The notes under the pieces are model-generated. The model searched no databases. It saw only the letters and a list, made by a program, of their open reading frames with translations, and was not told the origin of the DNA. From positions 186,001-250,000 of the forward strand of contig NZ_MBEU01000010.1 in assembly GCF_001954275.1 (NCBI RefSeq): a stretch of 64,000 bases of DNA. Direction: 5' to 3'. Below are positions 1 through 10,500 of the stretch, in pieces (within the stretch, counting starts at the first letter, position 1; each line of letters begins with the position of its first letter). The position numbers and the translations under genes are program-made. The stretch is from Mycobacterium sp. IS-836. GTDB taxonomy: Bacteria; Actinomycetota; Actinomycetes; Mycobacteriales; Mycobacteriaceae.

Positions 1-1
1 C

Positions 2-565
2 ACCGCCGATTGGGAACAGATCGCGCTGCTCAAGCAGCAGGTCACGACCATCCCGGTGCTCGGCAACGGCGACATCTACGACGCCAGCGACGCGCTGGCA
101 ATGATGGCCAGCACCGGATGCGACGGCGTGGTCATCGGCCGCGGATGCCTCGGCCGGCCCTGGCTTTTCGCCGAACTGTCGGCCGCGTTCACGGGCAGCC
201 CCGCGCCCGTCCCGCCCACGCTGGGCGAGGTCGCCGACATCGTCCGCCGGCACGGGCAGCTGCTGGCCGCGCACTTCGGCGAAGACAAGGGCATGCGCGA
301 CATCCGCAAGCACATCGCCTGGTACCTGCACGGCTTTCCCGCCGGATCGGAGCTGCGCCGCGCGCTGGCGATGGTCAGCACGCTGACCGAACTCGACTCC
401 CTGCTGGACCGGTTGGACGGCACCGTCGCTTTCCCGGACGCGGCGACCGGGCCCCGGGGCCGGCAGGGTTCACCCGCCCGAGTGGCCCTGCCCGAGGGGT
501 GGCTGACCGACCCGGACGACTGCACCGTGCCGGCCGGAGCGGACGTCATGCATTCCGGCGGCTGA
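2..565 (+). CDS. dus: tRNA-dihydrouridine synthase, C-terminal part (5' truncated by window edge)
   Basis: Only the last 187 codons are present; the reading frame is open from base 2. The visible part has the end of the FMN-binding TIM barrel (VLGNGDI followed by GCDGVVIGRGCLGRPWLF, typical of Dus enzymes) and the helical C-terminal domain with HGFPAGSELR. Dus proteins reduce uridines in tRNA using FMN and NADPH. The position next to the LCP gene matches Rv0823c. The gene ends 153 bp before the next one; that gap shows no clear hairpin. Confidence 0.9.
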   Translation, partial: TADWEQIALLKQQVTTIPVLGNGDIYDASDALAMMASTGCDGVVIGRGCLGRPWLFAELSAAFTGSPAPVPPTLGEVADIVRRHGQLLAAHFGEDKGMRDIRKHIAWYLHGFPAGSELRRALAMVSTLTELDSLLDRLDGTVAFPDAATGPRGRQGSPARVALPEGWLTDPDDCTVPAGADVMHSGG

Positions 566-718
566 ATCCCGCGCACTCTTGAAATCGCGTACCGCGGGAT
601 AACTCAGTACGATGTGGGCTTTGTTGCATTGCGCTCTGCGGCGGATCGGGTTACCCGGTTGACGCGCGCACACGGACACCACTGACGTCCGCATCAGGGA
701 TTCGGAGGCCGGTAGGAC

Positions 719-2773
719 ATGGGTGACGGCGAGTACGACGCCACTCCCGGCCGTCGGCGCGCGTCCAGCGCCGGCCCGCTACCGACCCTTCGTCCCGCGC
801 CGTGGGAGCGGTTCTCCGAGCCGGAGCTCAACGAAGCCGCCCACCGATGGCAGCCCGAGCCGTCCCTCATCGAGTCCGCGGCGCCTGGCATCAGGCCCCC
901 CGTCGAGCCCGAAGCCGGTGACGAGGAGCCCGCCGGCTGCCACACCTCCGGCGGAGTCAGCGTCGCCGACCTGATCGCCAAAGTGGGTGGCCCGGCCGGC
1001 AGGCGGCCCAGCCACCACCACTTCGCCCCGGACACCGCCGAGCCGGAAATACCCAACGCTTTGCAGGTCACCCAGGTCATCGACACCCCCGCCTACTCGC
1101 TCGACGTCGTCTCCGAACTCGCCGACCTCGATGAGCCCTACGACCCGCCCATCGATGAGTCCGACAACGCCGCCGAGGCGCCGTTGCGGAAAGCCAAATC
1201 GCGGCGGCGGCCGCTGCTGCTCGCCGGGCGCTCACTGACGGCCTTGTTCGCCGTCCTTGCGCTGGTTCTCACCGGCGGGGCGTGGCAGTGGAGCACATCG
1301 AAGAACAGCCGCCTCAACACGATCAGCGCGCTCGACCCGGACTCGGGCGACATTCGCGACCCCGGTGGACAGTACGGCGACGAAAACTTCTTGATCGTCG
1401 GGGTTGATTCGCGCGCCGGGGACAACGCCAACATGGGCGCCGGCGACACCGACGCCGCCGACGGAGCACGGTCGGACACGGTGATGCTCGTCAACATCCC
1501 GGCGAACCGCAAACGCGTCGTGGCGGTGTCGTTCCCCCGCGACCTGGCGATCACCCCGATGCAATGTGAGGCCTGGAATCCCAACACGGCCAAGTACGGA
1601 CCCCTCTTCGACGCGAAGACCAAGACGTGGGGTCCCAAGATGATCTACACCGAGACCAAGCTGAACTCGGCGTTCGCCTTCGGCGGTCCCAAGTGTCTGG
1701 TGAAGGAAATTCAGAAGCTGTCCGGCTTGAACATCAACCGCTTCATCGCCGTCGACTTTTCCGGTTTCGCGCGGATGGTCGATGCCCTTGGGGGTGTCGA
1801 GGTGTGCTCCACCACGCCGCTGCACGATTATGAACTGGGCACGGTCTTGGAACACAGCGGACGTCAAGTCCTCGACGGCCCAACGGCATTGAACTACGTG
1901 CGGGCGCGTCAGGTCACCACCGAGACCAACGGTGACTACGGCCGGATCAAACGCCAGCAGTTGTTCTTGTCGTCGCTGCTGCGTGCGTTGATCTCTGAGG
2001 ACACGTTGCTCGATCTCAACAAGCTCAACAATGTCGTCAACATGGTGATCGGTGACACGTACGTCGACAACGTCCAGACCAAGGACCTGGTCCAGCTGGG
2101 TCAGTCGTTGCAGGGCATGGCGGCCGGACACATGACGTTTGTCACCGTTCCGACCGGCGTCACGGACCAGAATGGCGACGAGCCGCCGCGCATGGCCGAT
2201 ATGCGGGCGCTTTTCGATGCGATCATCAACGACGATCCGCTGCCGGAGGAAAACGACCAGAACGCAAGGAATTTGGGGACTTCCCAAACCTCGGGCCCGA
2301 CGACCGCGCCCACCACCAAGAAGACGACACCCCCGAGCGCCGCTCCGGAGGCGCAACGCCAGCAGGTCACGGCCGCCTCCCCGCAAGACGTCACGGTGCG
2401 GGTGTCCAACGCGACCGCGCGGACCGGCCTTGCCGCGACCGCCACCACCCAGCTCAAGCGGGATGGCTTCAATGTGATGACGCCGGATGACTACCCGAGT
2501 TCGGTGAACGCGACGACGGTGTTGTTCTCGCCCGGCAACGAACAGGCCGCGGCCGCGGTGGCGTCGTCATTCGCCAACGCAAAGGTTCAGCGGGTTTCCG
2601 GCTACGGGCAGGTCGTCCAGGTGGTACTCGGCCCCGACTTCAACTCGGTGAGCACTCCGGCACCCAGCGGTTCGCCGATCAGCATGCAGATAGAACGCGG
2701 TTCCGGCAGCGCACCGACCAAGCTGCCCGACGACCTGAGCGTCACCAACGCCGCCGACACCACCTGCGGTTAA
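719..2773 (+). CDS. LytR-CpsA-Psr (LCP) family cell-wall ligase-like protein
   Basis: 684 residues, the same length as I recall for Rv0822c. It has a long acidic and proline-rich cytoplasmic N-terminus (about 1-160), a basic stop (RKAKSRRRP), one membrane segment (about 165-187), an extracytoplasmic LCP domain starting near FLIVGVDSRAG with the conserved Arg-Asp in SFPRDLAI, a Thr/Pro-rich linker (about 515-550), and a C-terminal LytR_C domain starting at VTVRVSNATARTGLAA. LCP proteins attach polymers such as arabinogalactan to peptidoglycan. The ATG is preceded by a good GGAGG-type site. Which polymer it transfers cannot be told from sequence. Confidence 0.88.
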   Translation: MGDGEYDATPGRRRASSAGPLPTLRPAPWERFSEPELNEAAHRWQPEPSLIESAAPGIRPPVEPEAGDEEPAGCHTSGGVSVADLIAKVGGPAGRRPSHHHFAPDTAEPEIPNALQVTQVIDTPAYSLDVVSELADLDEPYDPPIDESDNAAEAPLRKAKSRRRPLLLAGRSLTALFAVLALVLTGGAWQWSTSKNSRLNTISALDPDSGDIRDPGGQYGDENFLIVGVDSRAGDNANMGAGDTDAADGARSDTVMLVNIPANRKRVVAVSFPRDLAITPMQCEAWNPNTAKYGPLFDAKTKTWGPKMIYTETKLNSAFAFGGPKCLVKEIQKLSGLNINRFIAVDFSGFARMVDALGGVEVCSTTPLHDYELGTVLEHSGRQVLDGPTALNYVRARQVTTETNGDYGRIKRQQLFLSSLLRALISEDTLLDLNKLNNVVNMVIGDTYVDNVQTKDLVQLGQSLQGMAAGHMTFVTVPTGVTDQNGDEPPRMADMRALFDAIINDDPLPEENDQNARNLGTSQTSGPTTAPTTKKTTPPSAAPEAQRQQVTAASPQDVTVRVSNATARTGLAATATTQLKRDGFNVMTPDDYPSSVNATTVLFSPGNEQAAAAVASSFANAKVQRVSGYGQVVQVVLGPDFNSVSTPAPSGSPISMQIERGSGSAPTKLPDDLSVTNAADTTCG

Positions 2774-2817
2774 CCGTTTCTCGCGTCGGTCAACCGCCTT
2801 TTTCGGCCTCGAGAACG

Positions 2818-2823
2818 TAGTCT
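2818..2823 (+). promoter_or_regulatory. -10 box (TAGTCT) of phoU, leaderless spacing
   Basis: TAGTCT fits TANNNT and ends 7 nt before the ATG at 2831, so transcription should begin at or next to the start codon. A weak TGAGGA in the same gap could also act as a ribosome site if the RNA starts further upstream. Confidence 0.5.
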
Positions 2824-2830
2824 TGAGGAC

Positions 2831-3520
2831 ATGCGGACCGCCTACCATGAGCAGCTCGCGGAATTGTCCGAGCGGCTCGGCGAGATGTGCGGGCTGGCCG
2901 GGATCGCCATGGAGCGGGCAACGCAGGCCCTACTGCAGGCCGACCTCGTGCTGGCCGAGCAGGTGATCTCCGACCACGAAAAGATCGCCAGGCTCAGCGC
3001 GCACGCCGAGGAGAGCGCCTTCGTGCTGCTGGCGTTGCAGGCCCCGGTCGCCGGTGACCTGAGATCTATCGTGAGCGCGATTCAGATGGTGGCCGACATC
3101 GACCGGATGGGCGCGCTGGCCTTACACGTCGCCAAGATCACCCGTCGGCGCCACCCCCAGCACGCTCTGCCCGAAGAGGTCAATGGTTACTTCGCCGAAA
3201 TGGGCAGAGTCGCAGTCGAATTGGGCAATAGCGCCCAAGAGGTGGTGTTGTCCCGCGACCCGGAGAAGGCGGCCCGGATCCGCGAAGAAGACGACGCGAT
3301 GGACGACCTGCACCGGCACCTGTTCTCGGTGCTGATGGACCGGGAATGGAAGTACGGCGTGGCCGCCGCCGTCGACGTGACGTTGCTGGGCCGGTTCTAC
3401 GAACGCTTCGCCGACCACGCGGTCGAAGTGGCCAGGCGCGTCATCTTCCAGGCGACCGGCAGACACCCCGAGGACGACGCGGCGTCCGCCGCACATCACC
3501 CGAAGCGGCCGGAGATGTAG
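2831..3520 (+). CDS. phoU: PhoU-type phosphate signalling regulator (PhoY2-like)
   Basis: 229 residues made of two PhoU repeats, all-helical, with the E-x-x-D metal-site pattern in [11 protein letters not shown] and [13 protein letters not shown]. PhoU proteins link phosphate status sensed at the Pst transporter to the SenX3-RegX3 two-component system and keep it off when phosphate is plentiful. It converges on pstB and the two coding regions overlap by 25 bp at their 3' ends (3496-3520), so the transcripts are antisense to each other there. Confidence 0.92.
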   Translation: MRTAYHEQLAELSERLGEMCGLAGIAMERATQALLQADLVLAEQVISDHEKIARLSAHAEESAFVLLALQAPVAGDLRSIVSAIQMVADIDRMGALALHVAKITRRRHPQHALPEEVNGYFAEMGRVAVELGNSAQEVVLSRDPEKAARIREEDDAMDDLHRHLFSVLMDREWKYGVAAAVDVTLLGRFYERFADHAVEVARRVIFQATGRHPEDDAASAAHHPKRPEM

Positions 3521-4272
3521 TCCTCGGTGGCTTTCTGAGTGGGGTTGGAGAAGATTTTCTCGGTGTCGTCGATCTCGATCAGCCGGCCGGGCTTTCCTAC
3601 GGCTTCCAAGTTGAAAAACGCCGTCTGATCGCTCACCCGGGCGGCCTGCTGCATGTTGTGCGTGACGATGACGATCGTGTAGTCCTGCTTCAACTCACTG
3701 ATCAGGTCTTCGATAGCCATCGTCGAGATCGGGTCCAGCGAGGAGCACGGCTCATCCATCAGCAACACGTCGGGTTGGACGGCGATGGCCCGCGCGATGC
3801 ACAAGCGCTGCTGCTGGCCACCGGACAACCCGCCGCCCGGCCGATCCATCCGGTCCTTGACCTCGTCCCACAGGTTCGCGCCGCGCAGTGAATACTCGGC
3901 GGTCTCGTCGAGCAGCTTGCGATTGCGTACACCCTGCAGCTTCAGGCCGGCCACCACGTTGTCCCGAATCGACATGGCGGGGAATGGGTTTGGCCGCTGG
4001 AACACCATCCCGATCGCGCGGCGAACCCCCACCGGGTCGATATTCGCGGCATAGATGTTTTCGTCGTCGAGCAGCACGCTGCCCTCGACCCGTGCCCCGG
4101 GAATCACCTCATGCATGCGGTTGAGCGTGCGCAGCACGGTGGTCTTGCCGCAGCCGGACGGCCCGATGAAGGCGGTGACGCTGCGGGGCAGGATCGACAA
4201 CGACACGTCCGAGACCGCGTGAAAGGTCCCGTAGTAGATGTTGACGTCTTTCAGGTCCAATCGCTTGGCCAC
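3496..4272 (-). CDS. pstB: Phosphate ABC transporter ATPase PstB (PhoT)
   Basis: 258 residues with Walker A (GPSGCGKTT), the ABC signature LSGGQQQR, Walker B (VLLMDEP) and the switch His in [18 protein letters not shown], which is typical of PstB. It would power phosphate import with the PstC and PstA membrane subunits, neither of which is encoded here. Start GTG at 4272 has an AGGAG site just upstream. It lies 179 bp downstream of pstS on the same strand, with a hairpin in between. Confidence 0.95.
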   Translation of the reverse strand: MAKRLDLKDVNIYYGTFHAVSDVSLSILPRSVTAFIGPSGCGKTTVLRTLNRMHEVIPGARVEGSVLLDDENIYAANIDPVGVRRAIGMVFQRPNPFPAMSIRDNVVAGLKLQGVRNRKLLDETAEYSLRGANLWDEVKDRMDRPGGGLSGGQQQRLCIARAIAVQPDVLLMDEPCSSLDPISTMAIEDLISELKQDYTIVIVTHNMQQAARVSDQTAFFNLEAVGKPGRLIEIDDTEKIFSNPTQKATEDYISGRFG

Positions 4273-4381
4273 TAACTACTCCTGCCTACGGCCCGATATC
4301 CGCGATCATCAGAATGAGGGTTAACTCGGCACCCCACAACCGGGCCGAAGAGTGACGCCGGAAAGGGCGCGGCGACAAGCA

Positions 4382-4400
4382 CACCCGAACCCGTCGGGTG
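4382..4400 (-). terminator. Hairpin between pstS and pstB
   Basis: A 7-bp stem (CACCCGA / TCGGGTG) with a 5-nt loop lies in the 179-bp pstS-pstB gap. There is no T-tract. It could weaken read-through from pstS to pstB or stabilise the pstS mRNA end, giving more binding protein than ATPase. The role is inference. Confidence 0.35.
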
Positions 4401-4451
4401 AGTTGTTGTCACCCTGATCCCGTCACAGCTCGCGCTCCTTAAGCCCATGGC

Positions 4452-5591
4452 CTACTGCAGTGCGTCGATCGCGGCGACCAATCGCTCCTTGACTTTATCG
4501 GGCAGCGGAACATAGCCGGCCGCCGAGAGCCCGGCCTGACCGTCGTTGGCGGCCACGGTGAGGAACGACTTGATCGCCCGGGCGGTGTCGGGATCGTAGC
4601 CCTTCGAGCACACGATTTCGTAGGTGGCCAGCACCAGCGGGTAGGCGTGCGCGTCTTTCGCGTCGTACATCGGGTTCAGGTCCAGCACCAGGTCGTTGCC
4701 GTCGGTCACGAAGCCGGCCGCGTTGACGGCGTTGCGTGCCGTGTCGGCGCTCAGCGCCACCACGCCGTTGCCGGTGTCGATCCGGGCGTACGGCAGGTGG
4801 ACCTGATCGGCGAAGCGCTTCTCGACGTATCCGATGGCGCCCGGCGTGGCCAGGACCGCCTGAGTCACGCCACCCGACTTCGAGGCGCCTCTGCCGACAC
4901 CGCCCTGGAAGTCGGTGCCGACGCCCCTGGTCCAGCTCTGCGGCGCGGTGGCCGTCAGATATTTCTGCACGTTGTCGGTGGTTCCCGACGAATCCGACCG
5001 ATAGATCGGTGTGATCTTGGTGTCCGGCAGCGCGACGCCCGGATTGAGTGCTGCGAGTATCGGGTCGTTCCAGGCCGAAATTCTGCCGCTGAAGATTCGC
5101 GCCAGCGCGTCGCTACTGAGGACCAGCCCGCCGATGCCCGGCAGGTTGTAGACCAGCGCAACCGGCCCGAACACCAACGGCAGATCCCACGCCGGGTTTC
5201 CGGCGCAACGCTTGGCGGCCGGGCCGATTTGATCGGCGACCAGCGGGGAGTCGGCTCCGGCGAAGTCGACGTGTCCGGCGATGAACTGCTCTCGACCGGC
5301 GCCCGAGCCGGTCGGGTTGTAGGCCACGCGCTTGCCCGGGCAGGACCGGCCCCACACCTGGCTGAACAACTCCATCGCGTGCTGCTGGGCGGTCGAGCCT
5401 TCCGCGGTCAGCCCGTCCTTGCCGGCGCACCCCGCCGTGCCGGCCGGTCCCGGCGTGGCCGCCGACGCGCCCCGGTTGCCGTCGCTGCCGCAGCCCGCCA
5501 GGGCCCCGCCACCGACCAGCGTCGTCAACATCGCGGCCGCCAGCGTCCTCCCCACCCTGTCGAGCCTCACCGATCTCGCTTTCTCGCGCAT
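4452..5591 (-). CDS. pstS: Phosphate-binding lipoprotein PstS
   Basis: 379 residues from ATG 5591. A lipoprotein signal peptide ends in the lipobox LAGC (about residue 34), followed by a low-complexity linker and a PBP-like domain with TAEGSTAQQHAM, NPTGSGAGREQF and YRSDSSGTTDN, the phosphate-contacting loops of PstS. It captures phosphate outside the membrane for the Pst importer. A TTG 12 codons upstream (5627) sits after a purine-rich stretch and is an alternative start. M. tuberculosis, as I recall it, has no pstS at this site between phoT and mshD. A direct repeat resembling a PHO box lies about 95 bp upstream. Confidence 0.88.
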   Translation of the reverse strand: MREKARSVRLDRVGRTLAAAMLTTLVGGGALAGCGSDGNRGASAATPGPAGTAGCAGKDGLTAEGSTAQQHAMELFSQVWGRSCPGKRVAYNPTGSGAGREQFIAGHVDFAGADSPLVADQIGPAAKRCAGNPAWDLPLVFGPVALVYNLPGIGGLVLSSDALARIFSGRISAWNDPILAALNPGVALPDTKITPIYRSDSSGTTDNVQKYLTATAPQSWTRGVGTDFQGGVGRGASKSGGVTQAVLATPGAIGYVEKRFADQVHLPYARIDTGNGVVALSADTARNAVNAAGFVTDGNDLVLDLNPMYDAKDAHAYPLVLATYEIVCSKGYDPDTARAIKSFLTVAANDGQAGLSAAGYVPLPDKVKERLVAAIDALQ

Positions 5592-5684
5592 CGCGGATGC
5601 TTGTGGCGCCAGCGGCCACTCCCCCAAGGGAAGTTTGCCAAGTCACCGCGAAGGTATGCGTCGAGGGCACCCATACGAGTGGCG

Positions 5685-5706
5685 AGCGCGTGAACGTGCA
5701 GTGAAT
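5685..5706 (-). promoter_or_regulatory. PHO-box-like direct repeat upstream of pstS
   Basis: On the minus strand, ATTCACTGCAC is followed by GTTCACGC: two TTCAC units spaced exactly 11 bp apart and oriented toward pstS. Actinobacterial phosphate response regulators of the PhoP/RegX3 type bind 11-bp direct repeats of GTTCACC-like units. This makes a RegX3 site plausible, but the match is only two short units. Confidence 0.4.
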
Positions 5707-5743
5707 TGTCCGGAGCCCGCGCGGCGTGTACCTGCGCCTCCGG

Positions 5744-7449
<1,706 letters not shown>

Positions 7450-7654
7450 GCCCCTCCAGCTCGTGGGAAAGGCATCTCCCAAATCGGTAACGCAACGCGG
7501 CGTTAGTGGCCAGGACATCTAACGATAACGTGCAACCAGGCAGTTGGCCCGGCGACGAAGCCCTTCGGAGCGGAGTGTGACGAAGCGCTCTGGCCGCAGC
7601 GTGAGCGGTCACGCCCGGCGCCGTGCGGCGCGCCGCCGATGGACAGGCCACAAT

Positions 7655-8464
7655 ATGCGGATGCGCAGGGTGCTGATCTGGATGATCGCGGCCGCCGCGG
7701 TAGCCGTGATCGCCATCGGGGCCGTCGGCGTCGACTACGGGGCCAGCATCTACGCCGAATACCGGCTGTCGTCCAACGTGCGCAAAGCGGCGAATCTGGG
7801 GTCCGACCCGTTCGTTGCGATCCTGGCTTTCCCCTTCCTTCCGCAGGCGATGCGCGATCACTACGACCAGGTCGAGATCAAGGCCAACGCCGTCGATCAC
7901 GCGATGGTCGGCAAGGCCACCCTCGAAGCCACGATGTATTCGGTCGACCTGACCCATGCGTCGTGGCTGATCAGGCCCGATGCGAAGCTCCCGGTGGGCA
8001 GGCTGGAGAGCCGCATCATCATCGACTCGACGCACCTGGGCCGGTACATGGGCATCAGCGACCTGATGGTCGAGGCACCACCCAAGGAAACCAACACCGC
8101 CACCGGCGGCGTCACCGCGTCGGGCATCTCCGACAGCCACGGCCTGGTGTTCAGCGGCACGCCACATTCGGCCGGCTTCGAGCACCGGGTCAGCGTTTCG
8201 GTGGACCTTTCCATCGCCCCCGACGACCAGGCGACGCTGCTGATCACCCCGACCGGCGTCCTAACCGGGCCCGATACCGCCGACCAAGCCGTGCCGGACG
8301 ACAAGCGGGATGCGGTACTGCGCGCCTTCAACACGAGGCTGCCCAACCAACGGCTTCCGTTCGGCGTCGCACCCACCAGCGAAGGCGCACGCGGCTCCGA
8401 CGTCATCATCGAGGGCGTCACCCGGGGAGTAACGGTCAGCCTCGACGGGTTCAAACAGTCATGA
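7655..8464 (+). CDS. lmeA: LmeA-like envelope protein (DUF2993)
   Basis: 269 residues from ATG 7655 (ATG 7661 is an equal alternative). One N-terminal hydrophobic segment (about 6-28) acts as signal or anchor, followed by a DUF2993 domain. The family member in M. smegmatis, LmeA, is a periplasmic phospholipid-binding protein needed for mannan chain elongation in lipomannan, and the ortholog is Rv0817c. It is divergent from glnR and 49 bp upstream of the thioredoxin gene. Confidence 0.88.
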   Translation: MRMRRVLIWMIAAAAVAVIAIGAVGVDYGASIYAEYRLSSNVRKAANLGSDPFVAILAFPFLPQAMRDHYDQVEIKANAVDHAMVGKATLEATMYSVDLTHASWLIRPDAKLPVGRLESRIIIDSTHLGRYMGISDLMVEAPPKETNTATGGVTASGISDSHGLVFSGTPHSAGFEHRVSVSVDLSIAPDDQATLLITPTGVLTGPDTADQAVPDDKRDAVLRAFNTRLPNQRLPFGVAPTSEGARGSDVIIEGVTRGVTVSLDGFKQS

Positions 8465-8513
8465 ATTGCGCCGACGACGATGCAGAGCGCAGCGATGAGA
8501 AGGAGTGGCGCAC

Positions 8514-8933
8514 ATGAACACCGTCATCGTCGCGATCGTGGCGGCGGTCCTGGTGGCAACCCTTGCGGGATGGTTGCTTACCCGGCGCTCCGGAAACATC
8601 CGCGAAGTTCACTCGGACGCCGGCGTGGACGCCGCTGACCTTGGGCTTTCGCACGACGGACCGACCGTCGTGCACTTCAGCGCGCCGTGGTGCGGGCCTT
8701 GTGATCGGGTGCGCCGGGTGGTCGACCAGGTCTGCGATGACCTCGGCGACCTGGGATTCATAGCCCACGTCGAGGTTGATTTGGATGCCAATCCGCAGGC
8801 AGCCAGCCGATTTTCGGTTCTGTCGCTGCCCACCACGTTGATCTTCGACATCGACGGGCGACAGCGATACCGGACGTCGGGCGTGCCGAAGGCCGCCGAG
8901 CTGCGATCGGCACTCGAACCGCTGTTGGCTTGA
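8514..8933 (+). CDS. thiX: Membrane-anchored thioredoxin-like protein ThiX
   Basis: 139 residues with a single N-terminal membrane helix (about 3-24) and a thioredoxin fold carrying the active site WCGPC and the cis-Pro loop SLPTTLIFD. It probably reduces disulfides on the outer face of the membrane or serves the sulfur operon downstream. ATG 8514 is chosen because AAGGAG lies 9 nt upstream; a GTG at 8505 overlaps that site. Context matches Rv0816c. Confidence 0.88.
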   Translation: MNTVIVAIVAAVLVATLAGWLLTRRSGNIREVHSDAGVDAADLGLSHDGPTVVHFSAPWCGPCDRVRRVVDQVCDDLGDLGFIAHVEVDLDANPQAASRFSVLSLPTTLIFDIDGRQRYRTSGVPKAAELRSALEPLLA

Positions 8934-8949
8934 TCACCATGTCATTGGG

Positions 8950-8955
8950 TAAGCT
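8950..8955 (+). promoter_or_regulatory. -10 box (TAAGCT) of the polycysteine leader
   Basis: TAAGCT ends 7 nt before GTG 8963, placing the transcription start at or next to that codon. Confidence 0.6.
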
Positions 8956-8962
8956 TGCCGAC

Positions 8963-9052
8963 GTGTCAGCCCGCCTCGAGCCCATGCTCACCAAGCGTCG
9001 CGCAGTCGATCTGTGCCGCATCGCGGGTTGTTGTTGTTGCTGTAGCTGCTGA
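8963..9052 (+). CDS. Leaderless polycysteine upstream ORF (cysteine attenuator)
   Basis: A 29-codon ORF that ends GCCCCCSC before the stop: six of its last seven codons are Cys. The GTG start sits 7 nt after a TANNNT box; an in-frame ATG at 8939 would lie upstream of the predicted transcription start. Leaderless polycysteine ORFs are known in mycobacteria as cysteine-responsive attenuators: when Cys-tRNA is scarce ribosomes stall in the Cys run and the downstream sulfur operon is expressed. Here the downstream genes are DUF4395, cysA and sseC, starting 99 nt after the stop. Confidence 0.85.
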   Translation: MSARLEPMLTKRRAVDLCRIAGCCCCCSC

Positions 9053-9150
9053 GTAGCCGCGCCCTTCCGCGTAGCTCTCGGAGCAGCCCGGAGCCCTACC
9101 GTGGCATGCCTCCACCGTTTCCGTGCAATAGGCGTACCTAGGAGTCGTTC

Positions 9151-9630
9151 GTGTCAAGCAGCAACACCAGCACCCAACCGGACCGCGTTGACGTCCGCGG
9201 GCCCAGGTTCGCCGCCTGGGTCACGACCGCGGTCCTGGTCTTCACGCTGATCGTCTCGGCGGTCAGCGCGGGGGCCGCCGCGCTCATCCTGGCTCTGCAG
9301 GCCGTGGTTTTTGCCGTCGGTGCCGCGGGCGGGCCGCGCCGTCATCCGTATGGGCGGGTATTTGCCGCCGTCGTGGCGCCCAGGCTGGGCCCGGTGACCG
9401 AGCGCGAACCGGTGCCGCCGCTGAAGTTCGCCCAACTTGTCGGACTGATCTTTGCGGTCGTCGGCGTCGCCGGATTCGCCGGCGGCGCGCCGCTGCTGGG
9501 CGTCATCGCCACCGCGGCGGCTCTGGTGGCCGCCTTCCTGAACGCGGCCTTCGGCATCTGCCTTGGCTGCCAGCTCTACCCCGTCGTTGCGCGTTTCCGG
9601 CCGACCGCCCGTTCCGCGCAACCCGGCTGA
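9151..9630 (+). CDS. DUF4395 membrane protein
   Basis: 159 residues with about four membrane segments and the DUF4395 signature NAAFGICLGCQLYP, which includes a CxxC pair. Members of this family often lie next to sulfurtransferase or thioredoxin genes, suggesting a role in sulfur or thiol handling at the membrane. The GTG start at 9151 has AGGAG 7 nt upstream. It is the first full gene after the polycysteine leader, 35 bp before cysA. Confidence 0.85.
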   Translation: MSSSNTSTQPDRVDVRGPRFAAWVTTAVLVFTLIVSAVSAGAAALILALQAVVFAVGAAGGPRRHPYGRVFAAVVAPRLGPVTEREPVPPLKFAQLVGLIFAVVGVAGFAGGAPLLGVIATAAALVAAFLNAAFGICLGCQLYPVVARFRPTARSAQPG

Positions 9631-9665
9631 CCACCTCGTTAGAAGAAACCGAAAGGAACCCCACC

Positions 9666-10499
9666 ATGGCACGCTCCGACGTCCTGGTCTCCGCTGACTG
9701 GGCCGAGAGCAATCTCGACGCCGCGAACGTGGTCTTCGTCGAAGTCGACGAAGACACCAGCGCCTACGACGGCGGCCACATCCCCGGCGCGATCAAGCTG
9801 GATTGGCGCACCGACTTGCAGGACCCGGTCAAGCGCGACTTCGTCGACGCCCAGCAGTTCTCCAAGCTGCTCTCTGACCGCGGCATATCCAACGACGACA
9901 CCGTGATCCTCTACGGCGGCAACAACAATTGGTTCGCCGCCTACGCGTACTGGTACTTCAAGCTCTACGGCCACGACAAGGTCAAGCTGCTCGACGGCGG
10001 TCGCAAGAAGTGGGAGCTCGACCGGCGCCCGCTGTCCAGCGACACCGTCAGCAGACCCACGACCTCCTACACCGCGGCCGCGCCGGACAACAGCATCAGA
10101 GCCTTCCGCGACGAGGTCATCGCCGCCATCAACACCAAGAACCTCGTCGACGTGCGTTCGCCCGACGAGTTCTCCGGCAAGATCCTCGCGCCGGCGCACC
10201 TGCCGCAGGAGCAGAGCCAGCGGCCGGGCCACATCCCCGGCGCGATCAACGTCCCGTGGAGCAAAGCCGCTAACGAGGACGGCACCTTCAAGTCCGACGA
10301 GGAGCTGGCCAAGCTCTACGCCGACGCGGGGCTGGACGGCAAAAAAGAAACGATCGCGTACTGCCGAATCGGGGAGCGTTCGTCGCACACCTGGTTCGTG
10401 CTACAGGAATTGCTGGGACACAAGAACGTTAAGAACTACGACGGCAGTTGGACGGAATACGGCTCCCTGGTGGGTGCCCCGATCGAGTTGGGAAGTTGA
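9666..10499 (+). CDS. cysA: Thiosulfate sulfurtransferase (rhodanese) CysA2/SseA type
   Basis: 277 residues, the same length as M. tuberculosis CysA2 as I recall it. It has two rhodanese domains. The N-terminal one is inactive (GGNNNWFA at the loop position) and the C-terminal one carries the catalytic Cys in AYCRIGERSS. It moves sulfur from thiosulfate to thiophilic acceptors. AGAAGAAACCGAAAGGA precedes the ATG. It is followed after one base by sseC and belongs to the operon controlled by the polycysteine leader. Confidence 0.94.
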   Translation: MARSDVLVSADWAESNLDAANVVFVEVDEDTSAYDGGHIPGAIKLDWRTDLQDPVKRDFVDAQQFSKLLSDRGISNDDTVILYGGNNNWFAAYAYWYFKLYGHDKVKLLDGGRKKWELDRRPLSSDTVSRPTTSYTAAAPDNSIRAFRDEVIAAINTKNLVDVRSPDEFSGKILAPAHLPQEQSQRPGHIPGAINVPWSKAANEDGTFKSDEELAKLYADAGLDGKKETIAYCRIGERSSHTWFVLQELLGHKNVKNYDGSWTEYGSLVGAPIELGS

Positions 10500-10500
10500 T

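Noticed and set aside
7450..7518. Longer GlnR start at 7518 adding 23 residues
   Set aside because: No ribosome site there, while GGAGG lies just before TTG 7449, which also matches the known N-terminus of the family.
8939..8962. ATG 8939 as the start of the polycysteine ORF
   Set aside because: The -10 box at 8950-8955 would lie inside the coding region, so the leaderless GTG at 8963 fits better.
9029..9043. Short TGT-type repeat looking like a microsatellite
   Set aside because: It is the Cys codon run of the polycysteine leader peptide.
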